A stretch of DNA of 5,759 bases from Thiotrichales bacterium. GTDB taxonomy: Bacteria > Pseudomonadota > Gammaproteobacteria > UWMA-0217. This document shows, in pieces, positions 1 to 5,759 of the stretch. The notes under the pieces were generated by a model. The model saw only the letters and a list, made by a program, of their open reading frames with translations, ran no database searches and was not told the DNA's origin. The position numbers were made by a program, and so were the translations under genes. The stretch spans positions 1 to 5,759 of the forward strand of contig JANTGD010000249.1 of NCBI GenBank assembly GCA_024763135.1. The letters run 5' to 3'. Within the stretch, counting starts at the first letter, position 1; every line of letters starts with the position of its first letter.

Positions 1-148
1 TGCGATCCGCCAGAATGGCGACATCTTCGCCACGATGCCGCTGACCTGGCGTGACGTAGCGGATCCCGCTGTGGCGGTGTTCCTCGTTGTACCACTGCAC
101 GAAAAGATGGACCCATTCACGCGCCGCACTCAGGCTATCGAAGGGCTC
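1..148 (-). pseudogene. IS3-family transposase OrfB, C-terminal fragment (5'-truncated, runs off window)
   Basis: The minus strand translates without a stop from 148 to 2 into 49 residues that match the end of IS3-family OrfB integrase-core proteins. The recognisable pieces are PFDSLSAAREWVH, then FVQWYNEEHRHSGIRYVTP, then QRHRGED. In intact relatives this part follows the last catalytic glutamate of the DDE triad. That glutamate and everything before it are missing. Upstream of PFDS the reading frame stays open to a stop near 240, but the residues no longer resemble a transposase and no start codon is seen, so homology breaks at about 146-148. The 3' end of the element would lie before base 1. 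I read it as a non-functional remnant of an insertion sequence, truncated by deletion or rearrangement next to the regulator gene. Family assignment is firm; the exact IS is unknown. Confidence 0.85.
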
Positions 149-256
149 CCTCTGTCGCTGCACCGCCGTTTTGCCTCTGACGCGACACCCTGCGCAACAT
201 TGCAGCGAGCACAGAAAAATTAACAAAGTTCGGTGATTTCAAGAAACGACATGCAA
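149..256. other. Short non-coding gap between the IS3 remnant and the LysR gene
   Basis: This stretch of about 108 bases lies between the point where transposase homology stops and the stop codon of the minus-strand regulator. I see no gene and no convincing intrinsic terminator for the regulator. The minus strand has a TTAATTTTT run around 217-225, but no strong GC stem precedes it. A weak imperfect inverted repeat with GCAAC/GTTGC-type arms sits near 192-208. The junction with the IS3 fragment is probably a rearrangement scar. Confidence 0.4.
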
Positions 257-1159
257 TTATTCCAGTAACTGGTCGATATGCAGATGCAGGAACTCCAGGT
301 AGGCATTTGCGACCACCGACAAGGGCTTGCCTCTTGGTCTGACAGTATGCCAGGAACGCATCAACGGAAATCCAACTACATTTAGAATGGCCAGTTTTCG
401 GTGTTCGCTGTAAAAAGAGAGCGTACTCTGGGACAACAGAGCCACACCCAGGCCGCCGATGATCGCTTGTAAGATGGCTTCATTACTGCCGAGTTCCATA
501 CGAATTTTCAACGGCGTGTTGCGCTCTTCGAAGTAACGCTCCAGTGCTATGCGCGTGCCTGAACCACGCTCTCGCAGCAAAAATGCTTCTCTTGCCAATG
601 TTTTGAAATCGATCCGTTTACGCCTGGCTAACGGATGTGCGGCCGGCGCCACGAGCACAAGCGGGTTATCCATAAACGGCTCCGCTTCGGCTTCGATGTT
701 TTCCGGCGGTACCCCCATGATGTATAGATCATCCTGATTTCTGGCAAGGCGCTCCAGTAAACGGTCACGGTTAACGACTTCGAGTTGGATATCGATATCC
801 GGATACTGGGACAGGAACGGCCCCAATAACCGGGGCATGAAATACTTGGTTGTCGTTACAGCGCAAACGCTCAACCGGCCCTGTTTCAGTCCTTTCAGGT
901 CGGCAATAGTCTGTTCGAAGCGGTTCCACATGTGCAGCCAGTTGACGCAAGTTTCATAAAGCGCTTCGCCGGCCTCGGTAAGAAATATCTTTTTCCCGAT
1001 TTGCTCAATCAAAAGGACGCCGACTGACTCGTGAAGAGCCTTGATCTGTTTCGATACTGTCGGTTGACTGACGTGCATCTCCTCGGCCGTGGCCGAGAAG
1101 CTCTTTAGTCTGGCGAGTGCCTCAAACGTGCTTAACTGGCGCATGGTGACGTGCATCAT
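257..1159 (-). CDS. LysR-type transcriptional regulator, CbbR/CmpR-like, divergent from dabBA
   Basis: This is a complete 300-residue LysR-family protein, the usual length for the family. Residues about 6-65 form the winged helix-turn-helix: RQLSTFEALARLKSFSATAEE, then a recognition helix starting at SQPTVSKQIKAL, then EQIGKKIFLTEAG, a wing very like that of CbbR. A linker helix follows to about 90. The effector-binding domain spans about 93-300 and includes TTTKYFMPRLLGPF, RERGSGTR and IGGLGVALL, as in CbbR and CmpR. Those regulators sense metabolites such as RuBP, 2-phosphoglycolate or NADPH; the ligand here is not known. The start at 1159 has AGGAAAA about eight bases upstream, while in-frame ATGs at 1156 and 1144 are alternatives. 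The gene lies back to back with dabB, so control of dabBA plus autoregulation is the natural inference. LysR family is certain; the CbbR-like subgroup is likely. Confidence 0.93.
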   Translation of the reverse strand: MMHVTMRQLSTFEALARLKSFSATAEEMHVSQPTVSKQIKALHESVGVLLIEQIGKKIFLTEAGEALYETCVNWLHMWNRFEQTIADLKGLKQGRLSVCAVTTTKYFMPRLLGPFLSQYPDIDIQLEVVNRDRLLERLARNQDDLYIMGVPPENIEAEAEPFMDNPLVLVAPAAHPLARRKRIDFKTLAREAFLLRERGSGTRIALERYFEERNTPLKIRMELGSNEAILQAIIGGLGVALLSQSTLSFYSEHRKLAILNVVGFPLMRSWHTVRPRGKPLSVVANAYLEFLHLHIDQLLE

Positions 1160-1179
1160 GGTCTGCTTTTCCTGAATTA

Positions 1180-1185
1180 ATTATA
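1180..1185 (-). promoter_or_regulatory. -10 box (TATAAT) of the LysR gene promoter
   Basis: Read on the minus strand, 1185-1180 is a perfect TATAAT. A -35 at 17-bp spacing would fall on 1208-1203 (GATAGC), a poor match to TTGACA, so the promoter may be weak or activator-dependent. Transcription would start near 1173, almost at the Shine-Dalgarno AGGA (1173-1170), giving a leader of only about 14 bases. The box overlaps the left end of the palindrome at 1183-1198, so a protein bound there would block this promoter. This is inferred from sequence match only. Confidence 0.5.
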
Positions 1186-1198
1186 GCCTTAAGGCTAT
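1183..1198. promoter_or_regulatory. Perfect 16-bp palindrome, probable LysR operator
   Basis: ATAGCCTTAAGGCTAT is identical to its own reverse complement and sits in the divergent region, 24 bases upstream of the regulator start. A third copy of the half-site, GCTATC, occurs at 1203-1208, exactly 9 bases after the GCTATC at 1194-1199. LysR proteins normally bind as tetramers to one strong dyad (recognition site) plus a weaker neighbouring half-site (activation site). This arrangement fits that pattern, with the dyad near the regulator's own promoter and the extra half-site towards dabB. The symmetry is seen directly; the binding protein is inferred. Confidence 0.6.
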
Positions 1199-1243
1199 CA
1201 AAGCTATCCAGATTATTCATTATGCATTTTATTTGGTTTCACT

Positions 1244-1249
1244 TATATT
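1244..1249 (+). promoter_or_regulatory. Candidate -10 box for the dabBA promoter
   Basis: TATATT lies in the AT-rich stretch between the operator and dabB, about 60 bases upstream of the 1308 start. The best upstream partner is a weak TTATGC at 1220-1225 (18-bp spacing), far from the -35 consensus, as expected for a LysR-activated promoter. A start site near 1256 would put the hairpin at 1261-1279 at the very 5' end of the mRNA. The candidate is weak and rests on position and composition only. Confidence 0.3.
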
Positions 1250-1260
1250 GACTTTCAGTT

Positions 1261-1279
1261 AGAAGGCGAGGTGCCTTCT
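1261..1279 (+). promoter_or_regulatory. Leader hairpin upstream of dabB
   Basis: AGAAGGC (1261-1267) and GCCTTCT (1273-1279) form a perfect 7-bp stem around a 5-base GAGGT loop. The stem is followed by TTCTC rather than a real T-run, so it is a poor intrinsic terminator. The loop displays GAGG, a Shine-Dalgarno-like core, about 12 bases before the upstream ATG at 1284. Possible roles are mRNA stabilisation, attenuation or modulation of the upstream start. The pairing is seen directly; a function is not shown. Confidence 0.45.
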
Positions 1280-1307
1280 TCTCATGAAATCAGCTAGAGG
1301 AAATCAA

Positions 1308-2936
1308 ATGCAGGTAACGATACAGGCCGTTTTGGCGCCATTGGCGATATGGATCCCCATGGGGTTGTGGCTGCTCGGTTTGGTGCCGTCATCGCTGGCA
1401 AATTCATATCCGCAGGGTATGGCACGTTTAAATATCGCCGCTGCCTGGTTATCGCTGGCCGGTGCGCTCGTTGTCGCTGTTTTGTACGCATTTAATGGCG
1501 TAGCAAGCTGGACTTTTTTCAGTGTCGATCTTCCCGTCGGCCCCGGTGCTTTCTCGATTAGTACCTACATCAATTCAGTTACAGTGATCATGTTACTGCT
1601 AGTCTCCTTCGTCGCAGTGATCGTTTCTCGCTATGCGCAGCATTACCTTGATGGCGATCCGAATCGAGGGCACTTTCACAAATGGTTCAGTCTGACGCTC
1701 GCATCCATTCTTACCTTAATTATCGCCGGCAACTTGCTGATGTTTGCGTTGGCCTGGATAGCGACCAGTTTATGTTTGCACAAGTTGTTGGTGTTCTATG
1801 GGGACCGTCCCGCTGCGGTGCTATCCGCGCACAAAAAATTTGTCGCCAGCCGATTGGGCGATGCCTGTCTGCTGACGGCGGTGTTCCTGATAGACGCCTC
1901 TCTCGGTACGCTGCAGTTCGACACCTTGTTTGACCGTATGGCGAACTATCAGGGCACCTTGCCGATAGAACTGGAATGGGCCGCGCTATTGATTGTCACA
2001 GCAGCGGCGCTGAAGTCTGCACAATTTCCGTTCCACGGCTGGCTGATTCAGGTGATGGAGGCGCCGACTCCGGTCTCTGCGTTATTGCACGCAGGTATTG
2101 TTAATGCGGGTGCCTTTTTGATTATCCGCATGAGTCCGGTCGTGTCGTATTCGCCGATTGCGCTGGACTGGCTGGCCTGGGTGGGCGTGGTGACGCTGGC
2201 GGTGGCATCCCTGGTGATGCTCACCCAGACCAGCGTCAAGGTGTCGCTGGCCTGGTCGACGACTGCACAGATGGGCTTTATGCTGCTCGAATGCGGCCTC
2301 GGTCTTTACAGTCTGGCCATGTTGCATCTGGTGGCGCACTCCCTTTACAAGGCACATGCATTCCTGGCATCAGGCAGTGTTGTCGATGGCTTTCGAGGCC
2401 CGCAGGTGCACTTTAGCGCAAGTGCGCCGGCGCGCTGGCAGCTGCTACTAATCGTAATGACGAGTCTACTGGTGACCGGTTTGGTCGCCTGGTGGTTCGG
2501 CATACACGCGATGGCTGAGCCTGCGCTACTGGCCGTTTCAACGGTTGTTGCGATCGCAACGAGTCGCCTGTTGTTACAGGCTGCCAGTTTGAAGCGCACA
2601 GCAGTCTTTTTGTCGAGCATGGTGATGCTCAGTCTGGTGGTGAGTACATCCTATTTTACCTTGCACCATGTGTTCGATTGGCTTGTTGCGCCGAGTGTCG
2701 TTCCCGTCAGAGAGACGGGCAAAGTATTTGAATGGATCATGGCCGGTCTGGTGATTGCTGTGTTCCTGATGCTGTTTCTGTTGCAGTACGCATTCAAGCA
2801 CAGTCGTTCAGCATTTCTGGATGCACTTTATGTACATCTTTACAACGGGTTTTACATCGACGTGTTTCTGACTCGTCTGTTACAGCGCATCTGGCCGGCA
2901 CCCGCTAACGCCCAGATTTTTCAGGGAGGCAAGTAA
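1308..2936 (+). CDS. dabB: DabB, membrane cation-conducting subunit of the DAB inorganic-carbon pump (NuoL/Mrp-like)
   Basis: DabB belongs to the proton-conducting antiporter family of NuoL and MrpA (PF00361). It is thought to couple the ion gradient to CO2 hydration by its partner DabA at the inner membrane. Hydrophobic segments occur along the whole chain, about 13-14. The core motif KSAQFPFHGW, followed by EAPTPVSALLHAG (residues about 236-263 from this start), and AHSLYKAHAFLASGSVV (about 343-359) are the hallmark helices with family lysines K236 and K347 and histidine H261. The NuoL helix-5 glutamate position reads Trp-Ile instead. I prefer the start at 1308 (542 residues) because AGAGGA at 1296-1301 is spaced 6 bases from it. 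The in-frame ATG at 1284 (550 residues) has only a GAGG 12 bases away, inside a hairpin loop. The stop overlaps the dabA start by one base. It could be misnamed NADH dehydrogenase subunit 5, but no other complex I gene is present. Confidence 0.93.
   Translation: MQVTIQAVLAPLAIWIPMGLWLLGLVPSSLANSYPQGMARLNIAAAWLSLAGALVVAVLYAFNGVASWTFFSVDLPVGPGAFSISTYINSVTVIMLLLVSFVAVIVSRYAQHYLDGDPNRGHFHKWFSLTLASILTLIIAGNLLMFALAWIATSLCLHKLLVFYGDRPAAVLSAHKKFVASRLGDACLLTAVFLIDASLGTLQFDTLFDRMANYQGTLPIELEWAALLIVTAAALKSAQFPFHGWLIQVMEAPTPVSALLHAGIVNAGAFLIIRMSPVVSYSPIALDWLAWVGVVTLAVASLVMLTQTSVKVSLAWSTTAQMGFMLLECGLGLYSLAMLHLVAHSLYKAHAFLASGSVVDGFRGPQVHFSASAPARWQLLLIVMTSLLVTGLVAWWFGIHAMAEPALLAVSTVVAIATSRLLLQAASLKRTAVFLSSMVMLSLVVSTSYFTLHHVFDWLVAPSVVPVRETGKVFEWIMAGLVIAVFLMLFLLQYAFKHSRSAFLDALYVHLYNGFYIDVFLTRLLQRIWPAPANAQIFQGGK
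2923..2929 (+). promoter_or_regulatory. Ribosome binding site of dabA inside the end of dabB
   Basis: AGGGAGG lies 6 bases before the dabA ATG at 2936, within the last codons of dabB. With the TAATG stop/start overlap, it supports this start and points to translational coupling that would keep the two subunits in ratio. Confidence 0.8.
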
Positions 2937-5509
2937 TGAGTCTGTTAAATGCAAAGGTATTGCGACTGGATGAAGAGATCCAGTCTGATGAACCCGATGA
3001 GGACGCTATAAGCAAAGATCAGTCAGGCTATGTATCGGTTCCGTCATCACCGCAGAGAAGATCTGGCGTAGAGACAATAATCGATAGGGCCTGCGCGCGT
3101 ATCGCGCCGTTGTGGCCTTTGAAAAATTTTGTGGCCGTGAATCCCTTTATCGGCTTGCAAGAAATGCATTTTCAGGAAGCGTCAGATACGCTGGCACGGA
3201 TACTCGGTCACGGTATTTATTTGTCACGGGATTTTTACCGCGAACATATGGCCAGTGGTCGTATCACACGTGCGGATATACAGGCAGCGATCGACTTCTG
3301 TGCGTGTGATTTGACGATAGAAGAGGTCGAACGCACACTCGCAGAACGCGCCCCGCGCCCCGCATTGGGTATGGTACCGGTAAGCCAGATACTGGAAGCC
3401 GTTGAAGGGGGGCTCTGGAGCAGTTTCGTTACCGAACGCATTAGCCTGCATTGCGCGGCGTACTTCGACCTCGGGCAGGCCACTATCCCCACGCCCTGGC
3501 GTGACCAGTCGCTGTTTACGGCCTGGCGCAAGGCGGCGGCTATCGATCGTAGTCCGGCCATGATGGGCATCGGCGATTTCCGCAATGCGGTAAGTGCGAT
3601 TCCAACATCGGCGCGCGATGCGATCGCCTGGGGTATCGCGCAACTCGATATACCCGATGAAGCTATTGAACGTTATTTGCATGCCTCCTTGCTGAGTATC
3701 GGTGGCTGGGCCGCGTGGACGCGATACTTACGATGGCAGGCCGAGTTGAATGGCGAACAGGATGACAATATCATCGATCTGCTTGCTATTCGTGTTATGT
3801 GGGACATTTTACTGTTTCGCGAGAAATACAGTGACGCATTGAATGAACAATGGTGTGCCATGCTGCAGAGGAGCATGCGGCAGCCGTCAGAAAAACGCCA
3901 GGCGGCGGCACGAATCGATCGTGTCATGTTGAATGCGATGGAGCACGGTTATCAGCGCCGACTGGTCGCAGCATTGCGCAAGCCTGATACGCCTGTGCAG
4001 ACGGAAGGACGGCCTTTGGTGCAGGCGGCATTTTGCATCGATGTGCGCTCAGAGATTTTTCGGCGTTCACTGGAGTTGGTAAGCCCGCAGGTGCAGACGC
4101 TGGGCTTTGCGGGGTTTTTCGGCATTTTTGTTGAATATGTGCCCTTGGGGGCAGATGAAGGGCGGTCGCATGTACCGGTCCTGTTCAAGCCCATACATCG
4201 CGTTTGCGAACAAGTGTCCGAGAAAACTGCACTGAATCATAAAGTGCGGGATCAGCGTCGCAATCGAATCGCGCTCAGCAAGACCTGGAAAGGCTTCAAG
4301 TATTCAGCTTCGTCGGCCTTCTCGTTTGTTGAAGCGGCGGGATTGCTGTATCTGCCCAAGCTGTTGAGTGACAGCTTGGGCTGGACGCGACCGGTTCCGG
4401 ATCCTGCCAGTCAGGGGCTCAAATCGACTTTGTTGCGGTGTCTCGGGCCCTCGCTCGAACGGGATGCCGCTAACCCGGCTGACATGGTATGTACCGGTAT
4501 ACCCGAGCAGGAACGTGTGGATCATGCCGAACGTATCTTACGAGCGATGGGGCTGACCGGCCAGTTTGCCCGGCTGGTACTGCTGGCTGGTCACGGTAGC
4601 CGGTCGGTGAATAATCCGCACGCCAGCTCGCTGGACTGCGGCGCATGCGCCGGGCAAACCGGTGAGGTCAGTGCCCGCGTGGTCGCTGCGTTGCTCAATC
4701 TGTCTGGAGTGCGTGCCGGCTTGCGTGAGCGCGGCATTGAAATTCCCGATGACACCCGGTTTATCGCAGGACTGCACGACACAACAGCAGACAGTTTCGA
4801 ACTTTTCGACACCGCTGCAGTACCGCCTGCACTGCAGCCCGATGTCGAACGGCTGAAGCTCTGGTTACAGCAGGCCGGTGAATTGACCCGCCTGCAGCGC
4901 GCAGAACGCCTCGGGATAGCAGCACAGCAGGGTGAAACGGAGCCACTTTTCACCCGTCGCACCCGGGACTGGTCGCAGGTACGGCCTGAATGGGCATTGT
5001 CCAATAATGCCGGGTTTATCGCCGCACCGCGCAGTCTCACGCGCGCCGCAGATCTTCAGGGTCGAGCCTTCTTGCATGATTACAAGTGGCGAGATGATGA
5101 GGATTTTCGCGTACTAGAGTTGATCATGACCGCGCCTATGGTCGTCGCCAACTGGATCAATATGCAATATTACGGTTCCGTGGTCGACAATAAGACCTTA
5201 GGAAGTGGCAACAAGGTGTTACACAATATTGTGGGTGGCGCGATAGGTGTTCTCGAAGGCAATGGTGGTGACCTGCGCGTCGGGTTACCTTTGCAATCGC
5301 TGCACGATGGAAAGCGCTGGATGCATGAACCGATACGGCTGAGCGCGTTTATTGCCGCGCCAAAGCATGCGATGGACGATATTATTTTGCGTCACAAAAA
5401 CGTCAGAGAACTTGTCGAAAACCACTGGTTGCATCTGTTTCAGATCGATGAGGATGGAGCTGTCTACCGGCGCTACGCAACAGGCGACTGGCGGCGATTT
5501 GAAATTTGA
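2936..5509 (+). CDS. dabA: DabA, zinc-dependent catalytic subunit of the DAB inorganic-carbon pump (DUF2309)
   Basis: This 857-residue protein covers the full length of the DUF2309 (PF10070) family. In DAB complexes it works at the cytoplasmic face with DabB as an energised, beta-carbonic-anhydrase-like enzyme that converts CO2 to bicarbonate. The conserved N-terminal block is RIAPLWPLKNFVAVNPFIGL (about 55-74). The zinc site is complete: Cys367 and Asp369 in AAFCIDVRSE, His553 in LAGHGSR and Cys568 in SLDCGACAGQTG. The 15-residue His-to-Cys spacing equals that reported for Halothiobacillus DabA2 (C351, D353, H524, C539). The C-terminal third has the family blocks FLHDYKWRDDEDF, APMVVANWINMQYYGS and NIVGGAIGVLEGNGGDLRVGLP. 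The first 43 residues or so are acidic and not recognisably conserved. No signal peptide or membrane helix is evident. The gene is co-transcribed and coupled with dabB. No terminator follows, and IS sequence begins within about 20 bases. Confidence 0.95.
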   Translation: MSLLNAKVLRLDEEIQSDEPDEDAISKDQSGYVSVPSSPQRRSGVETIIDRACARIAPLWPLKNFVAVNPFIGLQEMHFQEASDTLARILGHGIYLSRDFYREHMASGRITRADIQAAIDFCACDLTIEEVERTLAERAPRPALGMVPVSQILEAVEGGLWSSFVTERISLHCAAYFDLGQATIPTPWRDQSLFTAWRKAAAIDRSPAMMGIGDFRNAVSAIPTSARDAIAWGIAQLDIPDEAIERYLHASLLSIGGWAAWTRYLRWQAELNGEQDDNIIDLLAIRVMWDILLFREKYSDALNEQWCAMLQRSMRQPSEKRQAAARIDRVMLNAMEHGYQRRLVAALRKPDTPVQTEGRPLVQAAFCIDVRSEIFRRSLELVSPQVQTLGFAGFFGIFVEYVPLGADEGRSHVPVLFKPIHRVCEQVSEKTALNHKVRDQRRNRIALSKTWKGFKYSASSAFSFVEAAGLLYLPKLLSDSLGWTRPVPDPASQGLKSTLLRCLGPSLERDAANPADMVCTGIPEQERVDHAERILRAMGLTGQFARLVLLAGHGSRSVNNPHASSLDCGACAGQTGEVSARVVAALLNLSGVRAGLRERGIEIPDDTRFIAGLHDTTADSFELFDTAAVPPALQPDVERLKLWLQQAGELTRLQRAERLGIAAQQGETEPLFTRRTRDWSQVRPEWALSNNAGFIAAPRSLTRAADLQGRAFLHDYKWRDDEDFRVLELIMTAPMVVANWINMQYYGSVVDNKTLGSGNKVLHNIVGGAIGVLEGNGGDLRVGLPLQSLHDGKRWMHEPIRLSAFIAAPKHAMDDIILRHKNVRELVENHWLHLFQIDEDGAVYRRYATGDWRRFEI

Positions 5510-5527
5510 CACTCCAATTTGTTTTGC

Positions 5528-5547
5528 GGGCCTGTTAACACTAATTC
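5528..5547. repeat. Putative left terminal inverted repeat of the IS5-family element
   Basis: GGGCCTGTTAACACTAATTC starts 18 bases after the dabA stop and 35 bases before the transposase ATG, where the left end of an IS5-family element is expected. It contains the palindrome TGTTAACA (5533-5540). GGGC/TGTTAACA-like ends occur in some IS5 subgroups, but the matching right end is outside the window, so neither the exact boundary nor a target duplication can be shown. Confidence 0.4.
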
Positions 5548-5562
5548 TGCTAAAATAATTCA

Positions 5563-5759
5563 ATGGAAATTGCAACAGAAGATTTCAAAATCATCGAAGA
5601 TCTACTGCCGACCCAACGTGGTAACGTCAAAATCCCTAATATAATAGTCCTAAACGCGATTTTTTATGTCGCCGAGCATGGCTGTAAATGGCGTGGATTA
5701 CCAAAAAAGTATGGTCATTGGCACACCATTTATACACGCGCTAACCGCTGGGCCAAAAA
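5563..5759 (+). CDS. IS5-family transposase, N-terminal part (runs off window)
   Basis: An open frame of 65 complete codons from ATG 5563 reaches the end of the window with no stop. It matches the N-terminal DUF4096-type domain of IS5-family transposases: a short lead-in with IIEDLLPTQRG, then VLNAIFYVAEHGCKWRGLPKKYGHW, then a YTRANRWAK-type end. In such elements this domain precedes the DDE catalytic domain, either in one ORF or as OrfA with programmed frameshifting; the sequence ends too early to tell. No Shine-Dalgarno precedes the ATG. A TAAAAT at 5551-5556, only 6 bases upstream, might act as a -10 and give a leaderless or very short message. The gene lies in the same direction as dabBA, so read-through from the operon is possible. 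The family is clear; whether the element is intact is unknown. Confidence 0.85.
   Translation, partial: MEIATEDFKIIEDLLPTQRGNVKIPNIIVLNAIFYVAEHGCKWRGLPKKYGHWHTIYTRANRWAK

Noticed and set aside
35..223. Plus-strand open frame of 62 codons over the start of the window
   Set aside because: It is antisense to the clear IS3 transposase fragment on the minus strand, and its translation resembles no known protein.
1261..1285. Hairpin before dabB as an intrinsic terminator
   Set aside because: The stem is only 7 bp and is followed by TTCTC rather than a T-run. No upstream plus-strand gene needs a terminator here.
1284..2936. Reading dabB as a respiratory complex I subunit (NuoL)
   Set aside because: The protein is shorter, no other nuo gene is near, the next gene is DUF2309 with one-base coupling, and the helix-5 glutamate is absent. 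All of these favour DabB.
3224..3682. Minus-strand open frame of 152 codons inside dabA
   Set aside because: It lies wholly antisense within the strongly conserved DUF2309 coding frame, and its translation has no domain-like pattern.
4591..5040. Minus-strand open frame of 149 codons inside dabA
   Set aside because: It is antisense to the DabA zinc-site region. The Arg/Ser/Pro/Cys-rich translation is typical of a shadow frame.
1..5759. CRISPR array, tRNA, rRNA or riboswitch
   Set aside because: No spaced direct repeats, tRNA-like cloverleaf or recognisable riboswitch core was found on either strand. Nearly all of the DNA is accounted for by protein genes.

Overview
The window carries a compact inorganic-carbon (DIC) accumulation locus of the DAB type, with mobile-element sequence on both sides. 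The content is typical of a proteobacterial autotroph: a CbbR-like LysR regulator diverges from a dabB-dabA pair, as in chemolithoautotrophic sulfur oxidisers and relatives that use DABs together with Rubisco. By eye the base composition is near 50-55% GC in the genes, with an AT-rich promoter region. I cannot name the genus. Gammaproteobacteria is my best guess, held loosely.

Layout. Positions 1-148 (minus strand) hold the C-terminal piece of an IS3-family transposase (OrfB/integrase core), cut off from its catalytic part at about 148 and running out of the window at 1. Positions 149-256 are a short stretch with no gene I can support. Positions 257-1159 (minus) encode a complete 300-residue LysR-type regulator. 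Positions 1160-1307 are the divergent control region. It has a perfect 16-bp palindrome overlapping a consensus TATAAT for the regulator gene, an extra half-site, and a 7-bp leader hairpin ahead of dabB. Positions 1308-2936 (or from 1284) encode DabB, a membrane protein related to NuoL/Mrp antiporter subunits. Positions 2936-5509 encode DabA (DUF2309), overlapping dabB by one base. Eighteen bases after the dabA stop, IS-like sequence begins, and from 5563 an IS5-family transposase reads out of the window on the same strand.

How the genes work together. DabA is a peripheral cytoplasmic protein with a beta-carbonic-anhydrase-like zinc site. All four site residues (Cys367, Asp369, His553, Cys568) are present. 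DabB is thought to pass cations down the proton-motive force and energise one-way CO2 hydration by DabA, which traps bicarbonate in the cytoplasm. The divergent LysR protein probably senses carbon or redox state and controls both itself and dabBA. The IS sequences on both flanks suggest that the operon was inserted, rearranged or cut out of a larger context. No wholly new system is evident. The most interesting unexplained parts are the operator architecture, the leader hairpin and start choice of dabB, and the tight transposon boundaries.
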